From Echinicola shivajiensis (GTDB lineage: Bacteria > Bacteroidota > Bacteroidia > Cytophagales > Cyclobacteriaceae): a DNA stretch of 64,000 nucleotides. A model generated the notes under the pieces. It saw only the letters and a list, made by a program, of their open reading frames with translations, was not told where the DNA came from and searched no databases. The stretch covers positions 62,001 through 126,000 of the forward strand of contig NZ_JAHHZM010000008.1 in NCBI RefSeq assembly GCF_018642165.1, written 5' to 3'. The stretch's first letter is position 1. Every line of letters starts with the position of its first letter. Positions 54,587-63,854 of this stretch are shown here, piece after piece. Both the position numbers and the translations under genes were made by a program.

Positions 54587-54744
54587 GGTTATTGATTTTG
54601 GGCTATTGGCATATTAATTAGGTAAATACCCCAACATGGCTCCTATTAGCAGGCAATCTACTTAAAAACCATTGAAAGGTAAAAGCATGTAGAAAGAAAG
54701 CTTAGTGAAGGCATAACGTAAATTGACCTCAGTTGCTTAAAATT

Positions 54745-54777
54745 AAAAAAGCCGTTTCTTAAATTAAGAAACGGCTT
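54745..54777 (-). terminator. Intrinsic terminator after acs
   Basis: On the minus strand AAGCCGTTTCTTAA and TTAAGAAACGGCTT pair, ending in six Ts. It separates acs from the DUF294 gene. Confidence 0.88.
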
Positions 54778-54798
54778 CAAATTCATATCATTCAGTTT

Positions 54799-56697
54799 TT
54801 ACTCAATCCTGCCCTTGATGATTTCATCCACTACAGACGGATCCAATAGCGTAGAGGTATCGCCCATATTATCCATGGATCCCTCTGCCACCTTTCTTAA
54901 GATTCTTCTCATGATTTTACCAGAACGCGTTTTAGGCAATCCCGGTACAATCTGGATTTTGTCCGGCTTAGCAATAGGCCCAATGATTTTACTAATGGTA
55001 TCCTTAATTTCTCCTTTAAGGTTTTCCTCTGTCCTATTTTTCATATCACAGATCACATAGGCATAGATTCCTTGTCCTTTTACTTCATGAGGATATCCCA
55101 CTACTGCAGATTCTATCACTTTAGGATGCTCGTTGATGGCATTTTCCACCTCAGCAGTACCCATTCTATGACCGGACACATTGATTACATCATCTACTCT
55201 TCCAAGTATTCTGTAATATCCGTCATGGTCCCTTTTGACACCATCACCTGTGAAATACATGCCTTTGTAGGTAGAGAAATAAGTCTGCTTGCAACGCTCA
55301 TGATCTCCATAAGTCGTCCTGATCATTCCAGGCCAAGGGAATTTCACGCAAAGATTACCTTCTACAGAATTTCCTTTCAGCTCTTTCCCTTCCGGATCAA
55401 CTATGGCCAATTGAACACCTGGAAGTGGCAAGGTTGCATAAGCGGGCTTGGTCGGAGTAACACCTGCTAAAGGAGACACCATAATCCCCCCAGTTTCGGT
55501 TTGCCACCAAGTATCTACGATTGGACACCTATTCTTACCTATATGGGTATGATACCAGTGCCACGCTTCCTCATTAATTGGCTCTCCTACGGAACCTAAT
55601 ACCTTCAGAGAGTCTAATTTATAAGGTTCAATAGGCTTAGTACCATGTGCTTCCAATGCCCTGATGGCAGTTGGAGCGGTATAAAACTGGTTCACCTTAT
55701 ATTTATCCACCACAGCCCAAAACCTTCCGGCATCGGGATAAGTAGGAACTCCCTCAAACATAATAGAGGTTGCTCCTGCCAATAATGGTCCATAAACTAT
55801 ATAAGAGTGGCCGGTAATCCAGCCAATATCAGCTGTACACCAATAAACATCACCTGGTGAATATTGGAATACATTTTCAAATGAGTATTTGGTGTAAACC
55901 ATATAACCGCCAGTGGTATGTACCACCCCTTTTGGCTTACCCGTAGATCCTGAAGTATAAAGGATAAATAGCATATCCTCGCTGTCCATTACCTCTGCCT
56001 CATTGGTGTCAGGTTGACCTGCAATGGCATCATTCCACCAAATATCTCTTCCTTCTACCATATTGACCTCTTGCTTGGTCCTTCTATAAACTACAACGGT
56101 CTCCACCGTGGTAGTTTTCTCCAAAGCCTCATCCACAACGGCCTTAACAGCTATCTTTTTGGTGCCACGGAAGTTCCCATCTGAGGTCAATACCGCTTTG
56201 GCTTCACAGTCATTGATTCTATCTGCCAATGCATTGCTTGAAAAACCCGCAAAGACCACGGAGTGAACAGCTCCAATCCTTGCACAGGCCAACATGGCAA
56301 TGGCTGCCTCTGGTACCATAGGCATATAGATAATCACCTTATCTCCTTTTCCAATTCCCTTGGATTTTAGTGCATTGGAAAACTGACATACTGCATGATA
56401 AAGCTCCCTATATGTCAAAGTCCTGCCTTCTTCATTGGGATCGTTTGGTTCCCAAATAATGGCAGGGCGGTCACCCATGATAAAAAGGTGCCTTTCAAGT
56501 ATATTTTCGGTGATGTTTAGCTTACCATTGACAAACCATTTTATATCTGGACCCTCAAAATTCCAGTCTAAAACTTTATCCCAACGCTTTTTCCAGTGAA
56601 AGGAATCTGCTATCCTTGCCCAAAACTGTTCCGGTTCAGTAACACTTTTTTGATATTCATGAAAATAACCACTAAGGGTGTGGATTCTATCACTCAT
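54799..56697 (-). CDS. acs: Acetate--CoA ligase (acetyl-CoA synthetase)
   Basis: Activates acetate to acetyl-CoA through acetyl-AMP. The 632-residue length and all adenylating-enzyme motifs fit: FILYTSGSTGKPKGVVHTTG (P-loop-like A3), VDTWWQTETGG (A5), YYRILGRVDDVINVSGHRMG (A7/A8) and LPKTRSGKIMRRILRK, whose lysine in SGK is the residue controlled by acetylation in other Acs proteins. It is encoded in one cluster with a sodium:solute symporter and DUF4212 subunit, so imported acetate (or a related acid) would be captured here. Confidence 0.96.
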   Translation of the reverse strand: MSDRIHTLSGYFHEYQKSVTEPEQFWARIADSFHWKKRWDKVLDWNFEGPDIKWFVNGKLNITENILERHLFIMGDRPAIIWEPNDPNEEGRTLTYRELYHAVCQFSNALKSKGIGKGDKVIIYMPMVPEAAIAMLACARIGAVHSVVFAGFSSNALADRINDCEAKAVLTSDGNFRGTKKIAVKAVVDEALEKTTTVETVVVYRRTKQEVNMVEGRDIWWNDAIAGQPDTNEAEVMDSEDMLFILYTSGSTGKPKGVVHTTGGYMVYTKYSFENVFQYSPGDVYWCTADIGWITGHSYIVYGPLLAGATSIMFEGVPTYPDAGRFWAVVDKYKVNQFYTAPTAIRALEAHGTKPIEPYKLDSLKVLGSVGEPINEEAWHWYHTHIGKNRCPIVDTWWQTETGGIMVSPLAGVTPTKPAYATLPLPGVQLAIVDPEGKELKGNSVEGNLCVKFPWPGMIRTTYGDHERCKQTYFSTYKGMYFTGDGVKRDHDGYYRILGRVDDVINVSGHRMGTAEVENAINEHPKVIESAVVGYPHEVKGQGIYAYVICDMKNRTEENLKGEIKDTISKIIGPIAKPDKIQIVPGLPKTRSGKIMRRILRKVAEGSMDNMGDTSTLLDPSVVDEIIKGRIE

Positions 56698-57065
56698 GTT
56701 ATAAATTAAATTTTAGGTTTTATTATTAATTTGTTTTGTCCTTTTTGGATCCTCAAGCTATTTCTAATATTTCGAAAAACAAACAATCCATTAAAGAAAT
56801 ATTTCGAAAAAGATTAGGTCTCATTGTATTAAATCATCATGTCTAAAACTTAATTGATTTTTTATTAAAGTATAACAATTATACTGATACCCATAATTGT
56901 AAAATAGCCTCTCAAAGATTTCAAAGGTATCTACTAAAGATTCTTTATCCGTGAAAATCTGTGCAATCTGTGAGAAACTAACTTATCTGTATATAGTCAT
57001 ATAACTGTAAACTATAACGCGACGAATCCCAAATAGATATCCAAGTTAATATTAATTAACAAAAA
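56698..57065. other. Intergenic region between symporter and acs
   Basis: The 368-base gap separates acs from the symporter gene upstream. It holds copy B of a dispersed repeat (56947-56993) and AT-rich sequence. No reading frame is supported. The acs promoter should be in the left part. Confidence 0.6.
56947..56993. repeat. Dispersed repeat, copy B
   Basis: ATCCGTGAAAATCTGTGCAA, then TCTGTGAGAAACTAACTTAT, matches copy A at 31801-31847 in the same orientation at most positions. Both copies are intergenic. Confidence 0.55.
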
Positions 57066-58769
57066 CTAATGAGACTGTGCCGCTCCTGCACCCCTAGGAA
57101 TGCGGATGTCCTCCACCATCTCTTGAACAGCGGCAGGTGGAGCAGGTGTCATCATGGACACCACAAAACTCACCGCAAAATTCAATAGCATTCCGATTGA
57201 ACCAATTCCCTCTGGGGAAATCCCAAATAACCAATGATCCTCAGTTAAGTTTTCTGCAGGTACTCCCAGCAAATTCGTACCGAACTTGAAATAAATGATA
57301 TAAGAAAGCGTAAAAACCAATCCAGTTAGCATTCCAGCTATTGCTCCTTCCTTATTCATCCTTTTGGAAAAAATTCCCATTATAATCACAGGAAAGAATG
57401 AAGCCGCTGCCAAGCCAAAGGCAAAAGCCACCACCTGGGCAACAAAACCAGGAGGGTTAACACCAAAATAACCTGCTACTATCACAGCAACTGCCGCAGC
57501 AGCCCTGGCGATCATCAATTCTTTTTTATCAGAAATCCCCGGATTGAAGTTTTTTACCAGATCCCTCGACACGGAAGTAGAGATTACCAAAAGTAAACCT
57601 GCTGCAGTGGAGAGCGCTGCCGCCATTCCTCCTGCAGCCACCAATCCTACCACCCAATTGGGCAATTCTGCTATCTCTGGATTCGCCAATACCATGATAT
57701 CTTTATCAATGGTCAGTTCATTTTTATCAGCTTCAGCAAGGTATTGAACCGTTCCATCACCATTTTTATCATCTATCTGTATCAGTTGTGTCTGCTGCCA
57801 ATTCTCTACCCACTCGGGTAAATCATCCACAGGTTTCTCAGCGACTGAATCAATGGCATTATATATCCCAAAAGCTGCCACAGCAGGAGCAGTAGTATAT
57901 AAGATCGCAATAAAGACCAGTGCATATCCTGCCGATAATCTGGCACCCTTCACTCTAGGCACAGTAAAAAACCGGACAATTACATGCGGCAAACCAGCTG
58001 TTCCCACCATCAAAGCCAATGTAATGGCAAACATATCAATCATTGGTTTTTGACCAGTCGTATATGCGTTAAAACCCAATTCGGTCAATACTCCATCCAA
58101 CTTATCCAATAGAAAAGTCCCATCAGACACAGTTCCTCCCAGTCCAAGTTGAGGGATAGGATTGCTGGTCAACTGCATGGAAACAAAAATGGCAGGCACC
58201 ATAAAAGCAAAGATCAGCACACAATATTGAGCCACCTGAGTATAGGTAATCCCCTTCATACCTCCCAAGACCGCGTAGAAAAATACGATACACATCCCGA
58301 TGACCACGCCGGTATTGATATCTACTTCCAAATACCTAGAAAATACAATCCCTACTCCTCGCATCTGACCAGCTACGTAGGTGAATGAAATGAAAATAGC
58401 GCAAATGACAGCTACTACCCTTGCCTTATTGGAATAATATCGATCCCCCACAAAATCAGGCACCGTGAACTTTCCAAACTTGCGCAGATAGGGAGCCAAT
58501 AACAGAGCCAGCAACACATAACCTCCTGTCCAGCCCATCAAATAAACAGACCCATCATAGCCCGCAAAGGAAATTACTCCCGCCATTGAAATAAATGAAG
58601 CGGCAGACATCCAGTCAGCCCCCGTTGCCATCCCATTTGCCAAGGGAGACACTCCTCCTCCTGCAACATAAAATTCTTTGGTAGAACCAGCCCTGGTCCA
58701 AATCGCTATCCCTATATATAGGGCAAAAGAAAGCCCTACCAGAATATAAGTCCAAACTAAAATATCCAT
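57066..58769 (-). CDS. Sodium:solute symporter family protein (acetate-type)
   Basis: A 567-residue SSS-family transporter (LeuT fold, about 13 TM segments). Motifs include STKEFYVAGGGVSPLANGMA at the N-terminus and GADWMSAASFISMAGVISF, with AAALSTAAGLLLVISTSVSR holding the sodium-site serines. An insertion at about 285-355 (charged, with DDLPEWVENWQQTQLIQIDD) is periplasmic and longer than in ActP. The VC_2705-type group to which it belongs is paired with a DUF4212 subunit, which is present 31 bases upstream here. Acetate is the likely substrate given the acs gene. Confidence 0.93.
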   Translation of the reverse strand: MDILVWTYILVGLSFALYIGIAIWTRAGSTKEFYVAGGGVSPLANGMATGADWMSAASFISMAGVISFAGYDGSVYLMGWTGGYVLLALLLAPYLRKFGKFTVPDFVGDRYYSNKARVVAVICAIFISFTYVAGQMRGVGIVFSRYLEVDINTGVVIGMCIVFFYAVLGGMKGITYTQVAQYCVLIFAFMVPAIFVSMQLTSNPIPQLGLGGTVSDGTFLLDKLDGVLTELGFNAYTTGQKPMIDMFAITLALMVGTAGLPHVIVRFFTVPRVKGARLSAGYALVFIAILYTTAPAVAAFGIYNAIDSVAEKPVDDLPEWVENWQQTQLIQIDDKNGDGTVQYLAEADKNELTIDKDIMVLANPEIAELPNWVVGLVAAGGMAAALSTAAGLLLVISTSVSRDLVKNFNPGISDKKELMIARAAAAVAVIVAGYFGVNPPGFVAQVVAFAFGLAAASFFPVIIMGIFSKRMNKEGAIAGMLTGLVFTLSYIIYFKFGTNLLGVPAENLTEDHWLFGISPEGIGSIGMLLNFAVSFVVSMMTPAPPAAVQEMVEDIRIPRGAGAAQSH

Positions 58770-58800
58770 GATTTAATTATTTTTACTGTGCTAGAAAAAT

Positions 58801-59058
58801 TTATTCGTGTACATCAAATTCCCTGTCCAGCCTGTTCAAAAGCCAGACATAAACAAAAATCAATAACACAAAAACATAAATAGAGCCCTGCTGGGCAAAC
58901 CAGAAGCCCAATTTAAAGCCGCCAATATGCCATTCATTTAAAAAATCTACCAGTAAAATACCGCATCCAAAAGATACGCAAAACCAAACTGCTAGAAGAG
59001 ACAAAAGAATTTTCACGTTCTTCCTCCAGTAGGCCTTCATTTTTTCTTGATGAGTCAT
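58801..59058 (-). CDS. DUF4212 family small symporter subunit
   Basis: An 85-residue membrane protein with two hydrophobic helices (about 14-36 and 51-72), starting MTHQEKMKAYWRKNVKILLS and ending VWLLNRLDREFDVHE. This is the sodium/substrate symporter small subunit of the DUF4212 family, found directly before SSS transporters of this type. It is thought to assist transport or assembly. It starts the symporter operon. Confidence 0.94.
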   Translation of the reverse strand: MTHQEKMKAYWRKNVKILLSLLAVWFCVSFGCGILLVDFLNEWHIGGFKLGFWFAQQGSIYVFVLLIFVYVWLLNRLDREFDVHE

Positions 59059-59338
59059 GATCAGAAAAGGGTATTTGGGGTTAAATTAAAAGACTTGAAG
59101 CAGAAAGCATCCTCAACAACCAATCCTTTGAATGGTCATCAACTTAACACTAGCCACTTCATATCAAACCTTTAAATAACAATAAATACACTGATTATCC
59201 AGACTATTGCCAAACATTTTTTCTTTAAATCGACCAAAAGCGAGAATAAATGAGAAAGATTGAAAAAAAATACCACATTGTAGCGAAACAGATAATGCCA
59301 CCGTCTCGACAACATATAATAAAACTATAACCGGAATT

Positions 59339-59719
59339 ATGAGGCCTTATTTTCTTTTACTTTTTTCAATTGTCTTTGGTCTTCTTTCCTGTAATAAGGA
59401 TGATGAGTTTCCTTCCTGTGTTAAAGCAAATGTCATAGGGCCAGAGCAGTGTTCTGATTTTATTTTAGTAGAGATCATTAGTCCTGGCGGTGTTGGAAAA
59501 GACATCACCTACTATGACGGGAAGAGCTATCATAATGTGATCAAGTTAATTTCGAACGATGGTGTTCAGAATATCAACAGTGGTTATTACAATGTCCGTG
59601 ATTTCGACCCCGAAAGGGATTCAGCGCTGAGCGATCCAGTTATTTGCCAAGCCATTTATGCCCCTTACAATGTCCCTGCAATGGTTGCAAATGCCTTTTC
59701 TATAATGGAATGTCCTTAA
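59339..59719 (+). CDS. Small lipoprotein of unknown function (126 aa)
   Basis: A lipoprotein signal (LLSCNKDDE, cysteine at about 18) is followed by a short beta-rich domain of about 100 residues with FILVEIISPGGVGKDITYYD. Besides the lipidated Cys18, there are four cysteines (in PSCVKAN, EQCSD, VICQA and MECP) that could form two disulfides in the periplasm. No family is recognised. It is a single gene, convergent with the ZIP transporter gene seven bases away. Confidence 0.75.
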   Translation: MRPYFLLLFSIVFGLLSCNKDDEFPSCVKANVIGPEQCSDFILVEIISPGGVGKDITYYDGKSYHNVIKLISNDGVQNINSGYYNVRDFDPERDSALSDPVICQAIYAPYNVPAMVANAFSIMECP

Positions 59720-59726
59720 CCTCCCT

Positions 59727-60458
59727 TTAGATCAAATATTCCGTGGCTATTGCCAAAAGAGCTGCAAGCAAACTCAGCAGTAGTCTATTCAAATGAAATT
59801 TGTGGTGAGGACTACTTTCAAAAAAGATAGTAGTAGAAATATGTAGGAAGCCCCCCGCAACAAGGCCAAATAATAGGTCTATTGCTTCGGTACCTAATAT
59901 ATTTTGTGCAAATAGGAACTGGCTAGACAGCATACCTAGAGGAGAAGCCAATGCAAAAACCAATAATAGTATTAACACCTTATTCCTTTTTAAGTTATTC
60001 ATCAACACGGCTACCAAAGCAAAAGCAGCGGGAGCTTTGTGCATAATAATTCCCAACAATAAACTTTCCGTACCATGATGATGCCCTGAAAGGGAAGGCT
60101 GTTGACTTAACAAAGTCCCTTCCAAAAAGGCATGTAGTGACAAGCCTATCATCACCATCCAAACAGTATTTTTACCTGTACCATGATGGTGGATATGGCC
60201 ATGCTCTATACCTGAAGAAAGAAATTCCAATACCTGTTGCAACAAAAAGCCTATTAACACATATAAGCCCATATAATAAGCTGAGTCTTTATTGGCAAAC
60301 AACTCAGGTAGAATATGTAATACAGTAATAGAAAAAAGATAAGACCCTGCAAAAACCAGTATCAATTTGAAACTCTTTTCCTTCCATTGAGGCATGGCAT
60401 AGGCTAGCAAACCTGCAATCATGGCTGACAAAAAAAGTATTAGAAAATTTCCGATCAT
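59727..60458 (-). CDS. ZIP family metal transporter
   Basis: A 243-residue, eight-helix importer for zinc or related divalent metals. TM4 has HAFLEGTLL and TM5 has the HKAPAAFALV block, which together form the binuclear metal site; the ILPELFANK pattern in TM2 is also typical. A histidine-rich loop HGHIHHHGTG at about 95 is the common ZIP metal-sensing or metal-gathering loop. The metal cannot be decided from sequence. The gene is a singleton. Confidence 0.93.
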   Translation of the reverse strand: MIGNFLILFLSAMIAGLLAYAMPQWKEKSFKLILVFAGSYLFSITVLHILPELFANKDSAYYMGLYVLIGFLLQQVLEFLSSGIEHGHIHHHGTGKNTVWMVMIGLSLHAFLEGTLLSQQPSLSGHHHGTESLLLGIIMHKAPAAFALVAVLMNNLKRNKVLILLLVFALASPLGMLSSQFLFAQNILGTEAIDLLFGLVAGGFLHISTTIFFESSPHHKFHLNRLLLSLLAALLAIATEYLI

Positions 60459-60561
60459 AGGTTATTCAATATAATTATCCGCCTTCTTCTAAATGAGAAT
60501 TTGGAATAAAACCCCAGATAATTTAAAATCTTAATCAATAGGACAATGATTGTTACCTAAT

Positions 60562-61626
60562 TTAATTCTCTTCTCCCTTAATATAAGAAACAAAAGGCTT
60601 CAGCTTCTCACTGATATAGGTTTTCATTACTCCTTCTTCATCATAAATAAGAAACACATCGATATCCGCTGTTTTCTCCTGCAAAGCAATCGCCTTTTCT
60701 GTGCCCATCACCATCATGGCAGTAGCAAAGGCATCAGCTGTCATACAGTCTTTCGCCAAAACAGTTGCTGACAATAACTGGTGATTTACTGGATAACCGG
60801 TTTTAGGGTCGATAGTATGAGAGTACCTAACGCTATCCTTGACATAATAATTCCTATAATTCCCAGATGTGGCCATTCCACGGTTATTCAGTCCTATTAT
60901 GCTATAGATATCATTATTACTAATATCTTCACTAGGTTGATTTACACCGACTTTCCAAAGCTCTCCATTTTCATTGGTTCCCTTAGCAGCCAATTCCCCA
61001 CCAATTTCCACCAACATATCCTTGACACCCTTGCTTTGTAAAAAAGTCGCGACCACATCAACTCCATAGCCCTTGGCAATTGCGCTGAAATCCAAATAGA
61101 CTTCCGGCTGTGTTTTCCAAACCTTCTCCTTATCAAATTGGATTTTGTCGAAACCCACTTTTTTTAGCAATGCCCCAATATTCACACTGTCTTTTGGATT
61201 GGCACCCTCTGGCCCAAAACCCCAAACATTTACCAAAGGACCAACCGTTGGGTCAAAAGATCCAGCAGTCTGCTGATTAATTTCCTTGCTTCTTCCCAGT
61301 ACAGTAGGGAAAAATTTTGACTCAAAAAACAAGGTATCTCCCTGATTAAAACGGCTAAGCTCAGATTCTGGAATATAAGTGGAAAGGGACTCATTGAAAA
61401 CTTCCAAAAGAGAATCTACTGAGGCCGTAAAATCCCGGTCTTCCAAATCCAGATAAACTATCCTGTACGAGGTCCCCATGGTTTGACCGCTGATCACCAT
61501 TTTCCCTTCTTTTTCAGGTTCAGGGGCTTTAGGAGCCATTTGGTTCTGTCTGTAAAGAAATACTAGGAAAACCACCAAAAGGAGAATGATGGAATAAATA
61601 ATGTTTTTTCTGGCGTTCTTTTGCAT
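60562..61626 (-). CDS. apbE: FAD:protein FMN transferase
   Basis: Attaches FMN from FAD to threonine residues of target flavoproteins such as NqrB/C or Rnf. The 354-residue protein has an N-terminal membrane anchor (NIIYSIILLLVVFLVFLYR) rather than a lipobox. The catalytic part includes GQTMGTSYRIVYLD, DFSAIAKGYGVDVVATFL, VEIGGELAAKG, YSHTIDPKTGYP and the metal-binding MTADAFATAMMVMG. All appear intact. I start at the ATG at 61624-61626, since an upstream start at 61680 adds a poorly hydrophobic segment. It is divergent from ruvB. Confidence 0.94.
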   Translation of the reverse strand: MQKNARKNIIYSIILLLVVFLVFLYRQNQMAPKAPEPEKEGKMVISGQTMGTSYRIVYLDLEDRDFTASVDSLLEVFNESLSTYIPESELSRFNQGDTLFFESKFFPTVLGRSKEINQQTAGSFDPTVGPLVNVWGFGPEGANPKDSVNIGALLKKVGFDKIQFDKEKVWKTQPEVYLDFSAIAKGYGVDVVATFLQSKGVKDMLVEIGGELAAKGTNENGELWKVGVNQPSEDISNNDIYSIIGLNNRGMATSGNYRNYYVKDSVRYSHTIDPKTGYPVNHQLLSATVLAKDCMTADAFATAMMVMGTEKAIALQEKTADIDVFLIYDEEGVMKTYISEKLKPFVSYIKGEEN

Positions 61627-61730
61627 GTAAATCAGGAAATTTTCCCGAAAGTTAATTTTTATTTTTTTAATTGTCTCCAAAAGTCTGGCACAAGTCCTTG
61701 GGCACTGACTTTTTCCTACTTTGATTTTTC

Positions 61731-61738
61731 TATATTTG
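61731..61738 (+). promoter_or_regulatory. -7 promoter element of ruvB
   Basis: TATATTTG matches the Bacteroidota TAnnTTTG consensus, 22 bases before the ruvB ATG at 61760. It shows that the in-frame TTG-type start at 61721 is not used, since that lies before the promoter. An AAGGAG stretch (61751-61756) just before the ATG is an unusual Shine-Dalgarno-like sequence for this phylum. Confidence 0.6.
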
Positions 61739-61759
61739 TATCCAAGGAAAAAGGAGAAT

Positions 61760-62800
61760 ATGAGAGAAGACTATCTAAGCGGCGAAAATGAAAATATGAG
61801 CCATACCGACAGGGAAATAGAAAAAGCCCTACGTCCCCTCAGCTTTGATGACTTTACTGGTCAGCAAAAAATCGTGGACAATATCCAGGTATTTGTGCTA
61901 GCTGCCCGTAAGAGGGGAGAACCGCTTGATCACGTTCTTCTTCATGGCCCTCCAGGTCTAGGAAAGACTACTTTGAGCCATATTATCTCAAATGAGCTGG
62001 AAAGCAGCTTGAAGATCACTTCTGGGCCAGTATTGGACAAGCCCTCTGATCTTGCGGGTTTACTGACCAATCTGGATGAGGGGGATGTGCTTTTCATTGA
62101 TGAGATCCATCGTTTAAATCCCGTGGTAGAGGAATACCTTTATTCTGCTATGGAGGATTTCCGAATCGATATTATGCTTGACTCTGGACCTAATGCCCGC
62201 TCGGTACAGATTTCCTTGAATCCTTTTACCCTCATCGGAGCTACCACCCGTTCAGGGCTTTTGACCTCTCCCCTAAGGGCCAGGTTCGGAATCAATGCCC
62301 GGCTGGAATATTACGATGCCAAATTATTGACAACCATCGTAACCAGATCGGCCAATATTCTGGGAGCTCCCATTGACGAGATTGCAGCTTATGAAATTGC
62401 AAGAAGGAGCCGAGGCACCCCTAGGATTGCCAATACACTTTTGCGTCGAACCCGTGATTTTGCAGATATCAAGGGAAACGGCACTATTACGATTGACATT
62501 GCCAAGATGGCCCTGAATGCCTTGGATGTAGATGAAAATGGACTGGACGAAATGGACAACCGTATCCTAATGACCATCATTGATAAATTTAAAGGTGGCC
62601 CAGTGGGCATTTCTACTATTGCTACTGCTTGTAGTGAAGAAAGCGAAACCATTGAAGAAGTTTATGAACCATTTTTGATCCAAGAAGGCTATCTAAAAAG
62701 AACCTCAAGAGGAAGAGTTGCGACTGAATTGGCCTATAAGCACCTTAATATTCGTCCCAATTTTGGAGGACAGAATGGACCGCTGTTTGGTGACCAATAG
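61760..62800 (+). CDS. ruvB: Holliday junction branch migration helicase RuvB
   Basis: The ATP-driven motor of the RuvAB complex, which moves Holliday junctions in recombination repair. The 346-residue length is standard. Motifs: [15 protein letters not shown], Walker A in [16 protein letters not shown], Walker [21 protein letters not shown], and sensor 1 in [16 protein letters not shown], with the winged helix at the C-terminus ([19 protein letters not shown]). The ATG at 61760 follows a -7 element and an AAGGAG. queG follows 29 bases after the stop and should be co-transcribed. Confidence 0.97.
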   Translation: MREDYLSGENENMSHTDREIEKALRPLSFDDFTGQQKIVDNIQVFVLAARKRGEPLDHVLLHGPPGLGKTTLSHIISNELESSLKITSGPVLDKPSDLAGLLTNLDEGDVLFIDEIHRLNPVVEEYLYSAMEDFRIDIMLDSGPNARSVQISLNPFTLIGATTRSGLLTSPLRARFGINARLEYYDAKLLTTIVTRSANILGAPIDEIAAYEIARRSRGTPRIANTLLRRTRDFADIKGNGTITIDIAKMALNALDVDENGLDEMDNRILMTIIDKFKGGPVGISTIATACSEESETIEEVYEPFLIQEGYLKRTSRGRVATELAYKHLNIRPNFGGQNGPLFGDQ

Positions 62801-62829
62801 GCGAATTACCCTTTATTTCTCCTAAAGAG

Positions 62830-63777
62830 ATGCTTTCCATGAATCAAAATGAGAAAAATGCCACTACCATAAAGCAATTGGCCAAAGAACTTGGCTTTGA
62901 ATATTGTGGTATCGCCAAAGCAGATTTTCTCGAGGAAGAAGCCCCAAAATTAGAAGCTTGGTTGAACCGCAATTACCATGGAGAAATGGCCTATATGGCC
63001 AATCATTTTGACAAAAGGCTGGATCCTCGTAAACTGGTGGATGGCGCCCAGACAGTGGTCAGCTTGATTTATAATTATTACCCTGAGCAAAAGCTCCCCG
63101 AAGGAAACGAGGATTATAAAATAGCCAAATATGCCTATGGCAAGGATTACCATTTTGTCATTAAAGACAAATTAAAAATCTTTTTGGAAAGGCTTAAAGA
63201 AGCTATTGGAGATATTGAAGGCCGAGCCTTTGTGGACTCTGCTCCGGTAATGGAAAGGCAATGGGCCCAGAAATCCGGCCTAGGTTGGCAGGGTAAAAAC
63301 AGCCTTTTGCTCAACAGAAAGATGGGGAGCTTCTTCTTTTTGGCTGAGTTGATTATTGATCTCAAGGCAAGCCCTGATGTCCCTATGAACAAAGACTATT
63401 GTGGAAGTTGCACTCGGTGTATAGACGCCTGCCCCACCGATGCCATAGTGCAACCTGGAGTGGTGGATGGCTCTAAATGTATTTCCTACTTCACCATAGA
63501 ATTGAAAGATGAATTGCCCAGCTCCATGAAGGGGAAATTTGAAAACTGGATGTTTGGCTGTGACATTTGCCAAGATGTATGTCCCTGGAACCGATTCTCC
63601 CAACCTCATCAGGAAACAGAGTTTCTGCCACATCCCGAACTCCAAAAGATGACCAATAAAGACTGGGAAGAAATCACCCAAGAAACTTTCAGCAAAGTAT
63701 TTCAAAAATCAGCAGTTAAACGAACTAAGCTAAAAGGCCTACAAAGGAATATCCAATTTTTGAAGGAAGAAAAATAA
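62830..63777 (+). CDS. queG: Epoxyqueuosine reductase
   Basis: Reduces epoxyqueuosine to queuosine at tRNA position 34, using cobalamin and two [4Fe-4S] clusters. The 315-residue protein lacks the C-terminal HEAT-repeat extension of longer forms, as is common. The corrinoid-binding part is N-terminal ([20 protein letters not shown]). The two ferredoxin-like cluster motifs [16 protein letters not shown] and [10 protein letters not shown] carry all eight cysteines. ATGs at 62830 and 62839 are both possible. A terminator-like hairpin follows before the convergent regulator. Confidence 0.95.
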   Translation: MLSMNQNEKNATTIKQLAKELGFEYCGIAKADFLEEEAPKLEAWLNRNYHGEMAYMANHFDKRLDPRKLVDGAQTVVSLIYNYYPEQKLPEGNEDYKIAKYAYGKDYHFVIKDKLKIFLERLKEAIGDIEGRAFVDSAPVMERQWAQKSGLGWQGKNSLLLNRKMGSFFFLAELIIDLKASPDVPMNKDYCGSCTRCIDACPTDAIVQPGVVDGSKCISYFTIELKDELPSSMKGKFENWMFGCDICQDVCPWNRFSQPHQETEFLPHPELQKMTNKDWEEITQETFSKVFQKSAVKRTKLKGLQRNIQFLKEEK

Positions 63778-63810
63778 AAGCGAGTGACCTGTAATAGAGG
63801 ACAATCAACA

Positions 63811-63837
63811 AGGGCTACAAGTGAATTGCAGCCCTTA
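63811..63837. terminator. Hairpin between queG and the convergent regulator
   Basis: AAGGGCT and AGCCCTT pair over seven bases around a 13-base loop. The T content after it is moderate on the plus strand (TTATTATTTG). It may serve both genes. Confidence 0.65.
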
Positions 63838-63854
63838 TTATTTGCCATTTATTA

